A stretch of 8,767 nt of DNA from Candidatus Pacearchaeota archaeon. Its GTDB lineage: Archaea > Nanobdellota > Nanobdellia > Pacearchaeales > GW2011-AR1. Numbering within the stretch: position 1 is the stretch's first letter; each line of letters begins with the position of its first letter. This document shows positions 1 through 6,282 of the stretch, piece after piece. The notes under the pieces are model-generated. The model was not told the DNA's origin and did no database searches. It saw only the letters and a program-made list of their open reading frames with translations. Both the position numbers and the translations under genes were made by a program. The stretch covers positions 1 through 8,767 of the forward strand of contig NZDC01000029.1 in assembly GCA_002689985.1 (NCBI GenBank). The letters are read 5' to 3'.

Positions 1-1
1 A

Positions 2-1015
2 TTAATTAGTGTTTATATCTCTTCAGGATATGATGTAAATTCTGTTCAAAAACAACTTGAAGCAGAAAAATCAACTGCAAAAAATATAAAATCAACTTCA
101 ACAAGAAAAAATGTAAGTGAAGCACTAGATAAAATTGTAAGACATTTAAAGACCCTTAAAAAAACCCCTTCAAATGGTCTTGCACTATTTTGTGGAAATG
201 TATCTAAAAAGGAAGGTCAAGATGATTTACAATTATGGGATATTGAACCTTCAATGCCTCTAAAAGTTAGATTATATAGATGTGATAAGGAATTTGTTTT
301 AGATCCATTAAAAGAACAATTAGAAATTTCTGAGGTTTTTGGACTTCTTGTAATGGATAGAAAAGAAGCAACAATAGGATTACTTGAAGGAAAAAGAATA
401 GAAGTTTTACAGAAAATGACATCAGGTATTCCTGGTAAAGTTAGGGCTGGCGGTCAATCAAGTCAGAGATTTCATAGAATAACAGAAGGATTAACTAAAG
501 AATTTTATAAAAGAATTGCAGATGAAATGAGAAAAATATTTTTTGATAATAAAAAATTAAAAGGTATTTTAGTTGGAGGGCCAATTCCAACAAAAGATGA
601 ATTTTTAGATGGAAAATATATGGTTACAAAATTAAATGAAAAAGTTATTGGAAGAATAGATATTGGTGATGCTGATGAATCTGGCTTAAAAGAGCTTGTT
701 ACAAAATCTAGAGAGATTTTAGCAAATCAAGAAATAGTTCATGAAAAAAAACTTTTAGAGAAATTTTTTGAAACTTTAGGTGAAAAACCTGATATGGCTC
801 TTTACAAAGAAAAAGATATTAGAAAAGCATTAGAATATGGTGCTGTTGATATGCTTCTTTTATCTAAAAAAATTGATAAAGAACTTTTAAAAGAATTAAA
901 AAAAATAGCAGTTAATATTTCATCTAAAGTAGAGATAGTATCTACAGATACTGAAGAAGGTCTACAATTTTATAATCTTTCAGGAATGGGGGCTATTTTG
1001 AGGTTTAAGATTTAA
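2..1015 (+). CDS. prf1: Archaeal peptide chain release factor aRF1 (5' end cut by window edge)
   Basis: Class I release factor that reads all three stop codons in the ribosomal A site and triggers peptidyl-tRNA hydrolysis. The frame is open from base 2, so the N-terminus lies outside the window; alignment from memory with human eRF1 suggests roughly 30 residues are missing. Visible signatures are the stop-codon-reading NIKS motif (83-94), the YxCxxxF motif as YRCDKEF (275-295), and the catalytic GGQ in RAGGQSSQRF (449-457), followed by the C-terminal domain ending with the STDTEEG stretch and AILRFKI. The C-terminal domain goes almost directly from LLLSKKI to the VEIVSTDTEEG strand, with no CxxC pair, so the zinc mini-domain of most archaeal aRF1 proteins seems to be absent. 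The stop codon overlaps the end of the convergent minus-strand gene by 4 bp. The family assignment is very secure. Confidence 0.96.
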   Translation, partial: LISVYISSGYDVNSVQKQLEAEKSTAKNIKSTSTRKNVSEALDKIVRHLKTLKKTPSNGLALFCGNVSKKEGQDDLQLWDIEPSMPLKVRLYRCDKEFVLDPLKEQLEISEVFGLLVMDRKEATIGLLEGKRIEVLQKMTSGIPGKVRAGGQSSQRFHRITEGLTKEFYKRIADEMRKIFFDNKKLKGILVGGPIPTKDEFLDGKYMVTKLNEKVIGRIDIGDADESGLKELVTKSREILANQEIVHEKKLLEKFFETLGEKPDMALYKEKDIRKALEYGAVDMLLLSKKIDKELLKELKKIAVNISSKVEIVSTDTEEGLQFYNLSGMGAILRFKI

Positions 1016-1515
1016 AATATATCAATAATCTCATTAGAAAAAATCCCAGTATCATTACAATGATAAACTTTATGAAATAATTGATTTATACTTCCTTTTA
1101 ATTCTAGATTATTTTCTTTTATTAGTTCTTTATTTTCTCTTGAAATAGATAATTGTGGAGCTTTAAAAATCTCTGGTTTAAAATTAAAACATTCTTTAAA
1201 AATATCTATTCCTTCCTTGATATATTCTTCATTTCTATTAGTTTTGAATTCATTATAATTATGATTAACTCCGTGTAATCCAAGAGTTTTGTTAAGACTT
1301 AAAATATAATTACACCATTCTTTATCTTCAGATATTGTCTTATTATTAAATTTTGGAATTATCCATAAAATATCAATTTTTTTAAGGAGATTATCTAAAC
1401 AAGGAATTTCAGGAGTCACATCATCTATTTCTTTTGTGTTTAATAATCTAATAAAAAATAAGATAAGAATCAATGAGATAATTATTGAGATAACTATAAC
1501 TCTTTTTTTAGACAT
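1012..1515 (-). CDS. Compact membrane-anchored polysaccharide deacetylase-like protein (NodB/DUF2334 type)
   Basis: Predicted 167-residue protein with a basic N-terminus (MSKKR) and one hydrophobic segment at about residues 6-24, so it is probably anchored with the rest outside the cell. The deacetylase-type motifs seen are the acidic pair in DDVTP (31-35), the metal-ligand HxxxH in HGVNH (81-85) and a later FKAP (117-120). In NodB-like and DUF2334 proteins these supply the catalytic acid, the metal-binding Asp/His/His set and the conserved Pro-containing loop. The protein is shorter than the usual 200 or more residues of the fold, but the motif order is intact, so it looks compact rather than broken. 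The substrate is unknown; removal of acetyl groups from surface glycans is an inference. It is the only minus-strand gene in the window, is divergent from scpB, and converges on prf1 with a 4-bp overlap. No Shine-Dalgarno is seen; a TATA-like box lies 25-34 bp upstream, as expected for a leaderless transcript. Confidence 0.72.
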   Translation of the reverse strand: MSKKRVIVISIIISLILILFFIRLLNTKEIDDVTPEIPCLDNLLKKIDILWIIPKFNNKTISEDKEWCNYILSLNKTLGLHGVNHNYNEFKTNRNEEYIKEGIDIFKECFNFKPEIFKAPQLSISRENKELIKENNLELKGSINQLFHKVYHCNDTGIFSNEIIDIF

Positions 1516-1539
1516 AAAGTAAATTAGTACTTTAAGATT

Positions 1540-1549
1540 AAATATTTAT
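1540..1549 (-). promoter_or_regulatory. TATA-like box of the deacetylase gene
   Basis: On the minus strand this reads ATAAATATTT and lies 25-34 bp before the deacetylase ATG, the spacing expected when an archaeal transcript starts at or next to the start codon. It shares a 77-bp divergent intergenic region with the scpB promoter. Region composition is AT-rich, so the match alone is weak; position is the main support. Confidence 0.45.
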
Positions 1550-1562
1550 TGTTAATCACAAT

Positions 1563-1570
1563 CTTTAAAA
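1563..1570 (+). promoter_or_regulatory. TATA-like box of the scpB operon
   Basis: CTTTAAAA lies 23-30 bp before the scpB ATG at 1593, with no Shine-Dalgarno between, which fits a leaderless operon start. It is the plus-strand half of a divergent promoter pair with the deacetylase gene. Confidence 0.5.
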
Positions 1571-1592
1571 TCCTAAACTCTTTATCTAAATT

Positions 1593-2138
1593 ATGGATGT
1601 TAGTAGCAAAACAATCAGTGAAATAGATGAATCAAAAGAAAAAGAGGATTTGAAGAAACTTGAAGCAGTTTTTTTTGTATCAGGAAGATTTTTATCAATG
1701 CAAGAACTAATAACTTTCACAGATTTAAATCCACTTATAGTTAAGGAACTTATAGAAAAACTTCGGGAAAAATGTGAAAAAGAAGATTCAGCAATGGAAA
1801 TCATTGAAAAAAATGGATTATGGAAAATGGATGTAAGACAAGAATATTCTTATATTATAAATAAATTAGCTACAGGATCTGCTGAATTTTCAAAAGCAGA
1901 ACAAGAGACTCTTGCAATTATTGCATACAAACAACCAATAAAACAATCAGTTATAATTAAAATTAGAGGTAATAAAGCATATGATCATATAAAAAAATTT
2001 GTTGAACTTAACTTACTAAAAAAGAAAAAAGTAGGACACACTCATGAATTAAGTTTGAATGATGACTTTTATGATTATTTTAATATTGATGATCCAGACA
2101 ATCCTTTAAAAAAGATAGAAGAATCTTTAAAAAAATAG
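1593..2138 (+). CDS. scpB: Segregation and condensation protein ScpB
   Basis: Kleisin-partner protein of the SMC-ScpAB complex: two tandem winged-helix domains that bind ScpA at the SMC head and help compact and segregate the chromosome. The 181-residue length matches the family. Recognisable stretches are LEAVFFVSGRFLSMQEL (23-39), which starts the first winged helix, then EQETLAIIAYKQPIKQS (103-119) with IIKIRG (121-126) in the second, and the wing with the LSLNDDFYDYF ending (153-163). The first 20 residues are charged and probably flexible. The start ATG has a TATA-like box 23-30 bp upstream and no Shine-Dalgarno, so translation is probably leaderless. The next gene begins 1 bp after the stop, so the two are almost certainly co-transcribed. 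Neither scpA nor smc is in this window. Confidence 0.9.
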   Translation: MDVSSKTISEIDESKEKEDLKKLEAVFFVSGRFLSMQELITFTDLNPLIVKELIEKLREKCEKEDSAMEIIEKNGLWKMDVRQEYSYIINKLATGSAEFSKAEQETLAIIAYKQPIKQSVIIKIRGNKAYDHIKKFVELNLLKKKKVGHTHELSLNDDFYDYFNIDDPDNPLKKIEESLKK

Positions 2139-2139
2139 A

Positions 2140-3369
2140 ATGGAAATTTTGCCTTATATATATTTAACTTATATGTTTATATCACTTTACATGTTAAGTT
2201 TATTTCTCCTGATTTATTTTCAATTTAGAAAAGATTTATTTCAATATCCCGAATCTAGTAAACAATATTCTATTAGTTTTATTGTTCCTGCATATAATGA
2301 AGAAAAGACAATAGCAGATACAATAAGACATATTTTTGATATAAATTATAAGAATATCTTAGAAGTTATTGTTGTAAATGATAAAAGTTCGGATAATACA
2401 ATAAATATAATAAAACAATTAACTAAGAAATATCCAAAGATAAAAGTTCTTGATAATAAAGAAAATCTTGGAAAAGCAGGAAGTTTAAATAGAGCATTAA
2501 ATATTTCAAAAGGCGAATTAGTCGCTGTTGTTGATGCTGATTCTTATCCAGAAAAAGAATCTATTAATAAGATGATTGGATTTTTTGAGGATGAAAAAGT
2601 TGGAGCAGTTACATGTCCGGTTTTATCTAGAAATAGAAATAAATTTTTTGAAAAATTACAAGCAATCGAATATAAAGTGATTGCTTTTTCAAGAAAACTC
2701 TTAGACTATGTTGATGCTATTTATGTAACCCCAGGACCTTTAGCATTATATAGAAGAAAAGCACTTATTGAAATTAAAGGATTTGATACAAAAAATTTAA
2801 CAGAAGATATTGAAGCTACTTGGCATTTAACTCGTGATGGGTGGGGAAGACGAATGTGCTTATCCACAAATGTAACAACAACTGTTCCTACTAAATTTAA
2901 AGATTGGTTTGTTCAAAGAAGAAGATGGAATATTGGAGGATTACAATGTATTCATAAATATAGACACTCACTTGGAAAAAAAGGAATGTTAGGATGGTTT
3001 ATTATTCCATTTTTTATTTTGTCTACTTTTTTAGGACTTGTAGGATTAAGTATATTCTTTTATCTTTTAACTTCAAGAATTATTTCTAAATTTTTATTAA
3101 CAAAATATTCTATTGAGGTTGGAAATCCAATACTAACTTTTGATAATTTTTATATAACTCCAACTATTTTAAATTATCTTGGAGTAGTTTTATTTATTTT
3201 TGGATTAGTATTTACTTTAGTGATCTTATCGGTATTAAAAGAAAAAATATTAAAAAAAGAGAATCTTTTAAATATTCCTTTTTATATGACTATTTACTTA
3301 ATAGCATATCCTTTTATAATGATTAATGCAATATGGAATCTTACAAGAGGTAAATTGGCATGGAGATAA
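2140..3369 (+). CDS. Membrane glycosyltransferase, family GT2 (processive BcsA/IcaA-like)
   Basis: Integral membrane glycosyltransferase of 409 residues expected to transfer sugars from a nucleotide-sugar donor at the inner face of the membrane. There is an N-terminal transmembrane helix (about 5-28), a GT-A domain opening with the ISFIVPAYNEE strand (45-55), and a C-terminal membrane region with hydrophobic stretches at about 286-312, 345-367 and 381-399. The catalytic set is complete: D81 in VVNDKSSDN, the DxD as DADS (132-135), TED (221-223) and QRRRW (259-263). The D, DxD, TED, QxxRW set is typical of processive enzymes such as cellulose, chitin, hyaluronan and poly-N-acetylglucosamine synthases. 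Product and donor cannot be read from sequence. It starts 1 bp after scpB and is followed 1 bp after its stop by the next gene, so it is the middle gene of a three-gene operon. A role in a surface polymer is an inference. Confidence 0.92.
   Translation: MEILPYIYLTYMFISLYMLSLFLLIYFQFRKDLFQYPESSKQYSISFIVPAYNEEKTIADTIRHIFDINYKNILEVIVVNDKSSDNTINIIKQLTKKYPKIKVLDNKENLGKAGSLNRALNISKGELVAVVDADSYPEKESINKMIGFFEDEKVGAVTCPVLSRNRNKFFEKLQAIEYKVIAFSRKLLDYVDAIYVTPGPLALYRRKALIEIKGFDTKNLTEDIEATWHLTRDGWGRRMCLSTNVTTTVPTKFKDWFVQRRRWNIGGLQCIHKYRHSLGKKGMLGWFIIPFFILSTFLGLVGLSIFFYLLTSRIISKFLLTKYSIEVGNPILTFDNFYITPTILNYLGVVLFIFGLVFTLVILSVLKEKILKKENLLNIPFYMTIYLIAYPFIMINAIWNLTRGKLAWR
3362..3367 (+). promoter_or_regulatory. 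Shine-Dalgarno-like site that sets the start of the next gene
   Basis: GGAGAT lies within the last codons of the glycosyltransferase and just before the ATG at 3371. It supports that ATG over the in-frame ATG at 3326, which lies inside the glycosyltransferase. The same layout (GA-rich core then GATAAAATG) recurs before the ATG at 8698. Confidence 0.55.
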
Positions 3370-3370
3370 A

Positions 3371-4024
3371 ATGTTAAAATCAAGAAAACACGTTTTTTGG
3401 GAAGCTTTATTAGTGACTATCTTGATATTTGGAATAGGGATTTTCTTAGGAGTTGTTTTAGAAAATTGGAGATCAGAAAAAATTTCTGAAATGTATTTAG
3501 TATCAGATATTAATCTTTTAGATATAAGAGTACAAACACAAATACTTAATTTAGAAGATGTAAATTGTGATGAAGCAATAAGAAAAAATATAGAATTTGG
3601 TGATAAAATTTATGAAGATGCAAAAACCCTTCGTAGGTATGAAGGCGCAAATAGATTAACACAATCTATTGTCCAGGAACATAAGAAATATGATTTACTA
3701 AGAACATTATTTTGGACAAATAGTATTAGAATAAAAGAAAAATGCGGGGATGATTTTCATACTGTTGTTTATTTATATGATTATGATTCTGACAATCTCA
3801 TACAAAAAACTAAACAAGCTGTTTTTTCAGAATATTTAGAAGAATTAAAAGAAGAATATGGAAATAGTATTGTTTTAATTCCAATTGCAAGAAATATGGA
3901 TTTAATTTCTATAGAACTTTTAACTAAAAATTATGGTATAGAAAGTGCATCAATAATTGTTGATGAATCATTAATTCTAACAGAATTAGAAGAATTAGAT
4001 AAAATTAAAGAATATTTAAATTGA
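3371..4024 (+). CDS. Membrane-anchored protein with a possible CxxC-less thioredoxin-like domain
   Basis: Protein of 217 residues. A basic start (MLKSRKH) is followed by one hydrophobic helix (about 9-30), so the remainder is probably outside the membrane. Residues 33-125 look helical and charged, with one cysteine at 66 and one at 125. From about 129 to 200 the pattern HTVVYLYDYD, a long helix, SIVLIPIARN, another helix and SASIIVDES resembles the beta-alpha-beta order of a thioredoxin fold, but the CxxC position holds YDYD and no cis-proline is seen before the last strand. The fold is an inference from strand pattern and memory of similar DPANN proteins; redox activity is unlikely without the CxxC. 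The ATG at 3371 is chosen because it follows a GGAG site and starts 1 bp after the previous stop. It is the last gene of the scpB-glycosyltransferase operon. Function unknown. Confidence 0.75.
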   Translation: MLKSRKHVFWEALLVTILIFGIGIFLGVVLENWRSEKISEMYLVSDINLLDIRVQTQILNLEDVNCDEAIRKNIEFGDKIYEDAKTLRRYEGANRLTQSIVQEHKKYDLLRTLFWTNSIRIKEKCGDDFHTVVYLYDYDSDNLIQKTKQAVFSEYLEELKEEYGNSIVLIPIARNMDLISIELLTKNYGIESASIIVDESLILTELEELDKIKEYLN

Positions 4025-4040
4025 TATTATATATCATACA

Positions 4041-4048
4041 AATATTAA
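4041..4048 (+). promoter_or_regulatory. TATA-like box of mbf1
   Basis: AATATTAA lies 26-33 bp before the ATG at 4074, with a T-rich stretch between and no Shine-Dalgarno. The position supports the ATG at 4074 as a leaderless start rather than the TTG at 4062. Confidence 0.45.
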
Positions 4049-4073
4049 AAAAGAGATTTAATTGATTTATTTT

Positions 4074-4778
4074 ATGGAAGTGTGTTATAAGTGTGGTATT
4101 TCTGAAGAAAAGGCAGGTTTATTTGATGTAATTTTAATTGAAGGAGTTTCTAAAATTTGTAGAAATTGTTCATCTAAAGAAGATATACCTATTATAAAAA
4201 AACCAAACGTGTTTAAAATCAAAGAATCACAAAAAAAACAGACAGTTTATGATAGAATCTCTAAGATTTCTGGAGTTAGTAGAAAACAAGATATTCCTAA
4301 ACAAGAAAAAGAATTACTAGAAAAACAAGAAACTACTTTAAAAGATATTATTGATAGGAATTTTAGAGCGAATTTCAAACATGAAAAAAAGTCAAAAGAT
4401 GATTTAATTAAGAATTTTCATTGGATTATTATGAGAGCTAGAAGGGCAAGAAAATTAACACAAGAACAATTAGCAAAAGCAATTGGAGAACCTGATTTAG
4501 CAATAAAAATGGCTGAAAAAGGTATTATTTCTGAAGATAATTATAAAATTATTAAAAAAATTGAAAATTATCTAAGAATTAGACTCTTAAAAAAAGAAGT
4601 TATTGAAGAACTGAATAAACAATCAAAAGAAATAGTATTTGATGAAGATACAAAAAAGACTTTAACAATTGAAGATTTGCAGAGAATGAAAGAGGAAAGA
4701 GAAGCAAAAATATTAGGAGATCTTAAAGAGGATTTACCTAAAGATGAAACTGATGACTTGATTTCTAGTAAAGACTAA
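4074..4778 (+). CDS. mbf1: Multiprotein bridging factor 1 homologue (zinc ribbon plus HTH)
   Basis: Archaeal MBF1-type protein of 234 residues, a conserved DNA- or ribosome-associated factor whose exact role in archaea is not settled. It has an N-terminal zinc ribbon with Cys4, Cys7, Cys29 and Cys32 (CYKC and CRNC), a charged linker (about 45-110) and a Cro/C1-type helix-turn-helix at about 116-170 containing MRARRARKLTQEQLAKAIGE. The second half of the HTH is less typical (DLAIKMAEKG). A long charged tail of about 60 residues follows, rich in Lys and Glu. The start was placed at the ATG at 4074 because the ATGGAA context and the TATA spacing match other first genes here; starting at the TTG at 4062 would only add MIYF before the ribbon. 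It stands alone, with its own promoter and with another promoter between it and rpoL. Confidence 0.88.
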   Translation: MEVCYKCGISEEKAGLFDVILIEGVSKICRNCSSKEDIPIIKKPNVFKIKESQKKQTVYDRISKISGVSRKQDIPKQEKELLEKQETTLKDIIDRNFRANFKHEKKSKDDLIKNFHWIIMRARRARKLTQEQLAKAIGEPDLAIKMAEKGIISEDNYKIIKKIENYLRIRLLKKEVIEELNKQSKEIVFDEDTKKTLTIEDLQRMKEEREAKILGDLKEDLPKDETDDLISSKD

Positions 4779-4785
4779 TCAAAAT

Positions 4786-4795
4786 CTTTATAAAC
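4786..4795 (+). promoter_or_regulatory. TATA-like box of rpoL
   Basis: CTTTATAAAC lies 21-30 bp before the rpoL ATG at 4816. It is the best TATA match in the window and is nearly the same as the nre box at 7398-7408, which also ends in ATAAAC. No Shine-Dalgarno follows, so a leaderless transcript is expected. Confidence 0.62.
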
Positions 4796-4815
4796 AAAGT
4801 TTAAGATTTATCTTT

Positions 4816-5079
4816 ATGGAAATGAATATTATTAAGAGTTCAAAAGACGAAATTGAAGCTGAATTTGGAAATTTAACAATTGCGGAATTATTAAGAGTTT
4901 ACTTAAATAAAGATTCTTCTGTTAGTTTTGCAGCATGGAAAAGAGATCATCCAACAAAAAATCCTATTCTTTTAGTTAAAACAAGCGGGAAAACTGCAAA
5001 AAAAGCAATAAATGATGCTGTTTTATTAGTGACAAAAGATTTAGATAGATTAGAAAGTGATTTTAAGAAATTAAAGTAA
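4816..5079 (+). CDS. rpoL: DNA-directed RNA polymerase subunit L (Rpo11)
   Basis: Small assembly subunit of archaeal RNA polymerase, the homologue of eukaryotic Rpb11; it pairs with RpoD to form the alpha-like platform on which the large subunits assemble. The 87 residues cover the whole family. The hallmark is the segment VSFAAWKRDHPTKNPILLVK (36-55), matching the conserved FAAYxxDHP region, preceded by the LTIAELLRVYL helix (19-29) and followed by a long C-terminal helix (about 60-86). A second in-frame ATG lies two codons on (4822), but the first fits the promoter spacing and the ATGG context. It is monocistronic by appearance: own promoter upstream, and a T-rich stretch and unrelated gene downstream. 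Confidence 0.93.
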   Translation: MEMNIIKSSKDEIEAEFGNLTIAELLRVYLNKDSSVSFAAWKRDHPTKNPILLVKTSGKTAKKAINDAVLLVTKDLDRLESDFKKLK

Positions 5080-5090
5080 TTTTATAGTAT

Positions 5091-5105
5091 AATAATTCTT
5101 ATTAA
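5091..5105 (+). repeat. 15-bp repeat with dyad symmetry, copy 1
   Basis: AATAATTCTTATTAA occurs here and again at 5518-5532, the only two exact copies I see. The first 13 bases form an inverted repeat (AATAA, TTC, TTATT). Copy 1 lies just after rpoL and before the small unrecognised gene; copy 2 lies before radB. It could be a promoter element, a regulator site or chance in AT-rich DNA. Confidence 0.6.
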
Positions 5106-5110
5106 TAGTG

Positions 5111-5117
5111 TTTTTTT
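5111..5117 (+). terminator. Oligo-T stretch, candidate terminator of rpoL
   Basis: Seven T's about 30 bp after the rpoL stop. Archaeal polymerase often terminates at oligo-T without a hairpin. The only nearby dyad is the weak one at 5091-5103. T-runs are common in this genome, so support is modest. Confidence 0.35.
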
Positions 5118-5210
5118 AAAAATCATAGGGGTGTTTTATTTTGGAGAAAGGACAAAAGTTCTGAGATAGGTAATTATTCTGAATTAGGTGATTTTTGTTT
5201 TCAAATTGAA

Positions 5211-5513
5211 TTGAATCATCATTATTCTAAAGATATTTTAGGAAATGGACATTGTTCAATAGGTTGGTTTGATACTTTGGTTTGGGCTCGTGATAAAGAT
5301 GAAGCATTAAAAAGAGCTAAAGAAAAATGGGTTATTGATAATGAGAGAAATAGAAAAGCAGGAAAGAAAATACATTATCTTGAGTATAGTAATGAAGATT
5401 ATAAGGGGCATTATAAGACACAGATTATACCAAAAGTTGAAAAGAATAAAATGCGAATAGAGGATTATAGGATTTGGAAAGAACGTGGTAAAAAAATGTG
5501 GTATGAAGATTAA
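5211..5513 (+). CDS. Small unrecognised protein with an uncertain start
   Basis: I do not recognise this gene. From the only usable in-frame start (TTG at 5211) it gives 100 residues, but the same frame is open back to 5109 and reads protein-like there (for example SSEIGNYSELGDFCFQIE), so the true protein may be longer or its start damaged. Visible features are an aromatic and histidine-rich N-terminal half (NHHYSKD, GNGHCSIGWFDTLVWARD), then an amphipathic charged helix (DEALKRAKEKW) and a basic C-terminus with many Tyr and Trp. There is no signal peptide, membrane segment or paired CxxC. It uses CGT and CGA arginine codons that are rare in most neighbours, which may hint at acquisition. It sits between rpoL and radB and is bracketed by two copies of a 15-bp dyad element. 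Function not inferred. Confidence 0.5.
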   Translation: MNHHYSKDILGNGHCSIGWFDTLVWARDKDEALKRAKEKWVIDNERNRKAGKKIHYLEYSNEDYKGHYKTQIIPKVEKNKMRIEDYRIWKERGKKMWYED

Positions 5514-5517
5514 TCAC

Positions 5518-5532
5518 AATAATTCTTATTAA
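5518..5532 (+). repeat. 15-bp repeat with dyad symmetry, copy 2 (radB promoter position)
   Basis: Exact second copy of AATAATTCTTATTAA. It covers positions 22 to 36 upstream of the radB ATG, which is where the TATA/BRE element should be, so this copy is probably part of the radB promoter or overlaps it. Confidence 0.6.
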
Positions 5533-5553
5533 GTAAAATATTTATTTTTATTT

Positions 5554-6282
5554 ATGGTTGATCGTATTTCAACAGGAAGTTATGATTTGAATAAATGGCT
5601 TTATGGAGGTTATGAAAAAGATGTAATTACAATGATTGCAGGACCTCCTGGAAGTGGAAAAACTAATATGACTATATTAACTGCTTGTAGTCAATCAAAA
5701 AAAGGAAACAAAGTTATTTATATTGATACAGAAGGCGGATTTTCTATAGATAGAGTTAAACAAATTGTTGGAGAAAATTATAAAGATATATTAAAGAATA
5801 TTTTCTTACTTGAACCTACTAATTTTGAAGAACAAAAAAAATGTTTTTTGAAATTATTAAATGAAATAAAAAAAGGTCATGTAAGTTTAATTATTATTGA
5901 TGGAATTGCAATGCTTTATAGACTTGAATTAGGAGATGCAGTAAAATCAAAAGAAAATAGAAATATCAAAGAACTTAATCGAGATGTTTCAAAACAAATG
6001 AGAATTCTCTCTGAAATTTCTAGAAAACAAAAAATTCCAATTATTTTTACTAATCAAGTTTATGCAAGTTTTTTATCTGAAGAAGATTGGAAAAATGGGG
6101 TGGAAAAAGAAGTTAATATTGTTGGAGGAGATTTATTTAAGTATTGGAGTAAATGTATAATTGAATTAAAAAAAGAAGGTAGAAAAAAGAAAGCTATTTT
6201 ATTAAAACATAGAAGTTTGCCTCATAAGGAGATGAGTTTTGATATTAGAGAAAAAGGAATTTTTAGAAGAGGTTGGATATGA
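5554..6282 (+). CDS. radB: DNA repair and recombination protein RadB
   Basis: RecA-superfamily ATPase, the archaeal RadA paralogue that acts as a recombination mediator or modulator. The 242 residues are close to the usual RadB size, and the N-terminal helix-hairpin-helix domain of RadA is absent, as expected. It opens with RISTGSYDLNKWLYGGYEKD (4-23), then Walker A GPPGSGKT (30-37), the IDTEGG strand (57-62), Walker B LIIID (112-116), TNQV (166-169), a GGD near 191-193, and the KHRSLP segment (218-223) typical of the RadB/RadA C-terminal core. It starts with ATGG after a T-rich leaderless-type region, with the dyad element at the TATA position. The end overlaps a second frame (6239-6391) by 44 bases. 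A single extra base in the T5 run at 6260-6264 would fuse the two, so the true C-terminus is slightly uncertain. Confidence 0.93.
   Translation: MVDRISTGSYDLNKWLYGGYEKDVITMIAGPPGSGKTNMTILTACSQSKKGNKVIYIDTEGGFSIDRVKQIVGENYKDILKNIFLLEPTNFEEQKKCFLKLLNEIKKGHVSLIIIDGIAMLYRLELGDAVKSKENRNIKELNRDVSKQMRILSEISRKQKIPIIFTNQVYASFLSEEDWKNGVEKEVNIVGGDLFKYWSKCIIELKKEGRKKKAILLKHRSLPHKEMSFDIREKGIFRRGWI

Noticed and set aside
1586..1804. Minus-strand open frame of 72 codons opposite scpB
   Set aside because: It lies opposite the well-conserved scpB, its serine- and phenylalanine-rich translation is what AT-rich antisense gives, and it has no promoter or start signal.
3326..3370. Upstream ATG for the membrane-anchored protein
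   Set aside because: It would overlap the glycosyltransferase by 44 bases and place polar residues before the natural MLKSRKH start; the ATG at 3371 has a Shine-Dalgarno-like site and 1-bp spacing.
4062..4073. TTG start for mbf1
   Set aside because: The ATG at 4074 gives the zinc ribbon its usual short N-terminus and fits the TATA spacing and ATGG context of neighbouring first genes.
5080..5210. Possible structured RNA or tRNA after rpoL
   Set aside because: No cloverleaf, no long stem and no GC-rich segment as expected for a functional RNA in an AT-rich genome; much of it reads as upstream coding frame of the small gene.
5091..5532. Small gene as a transposon with target-site duplication
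   Set aside because: No transposase, no terminal inverted repeats at the ends of the segment, and the 15-bp copies sit at promoter-like distances, so a regulatory reading is preferred.
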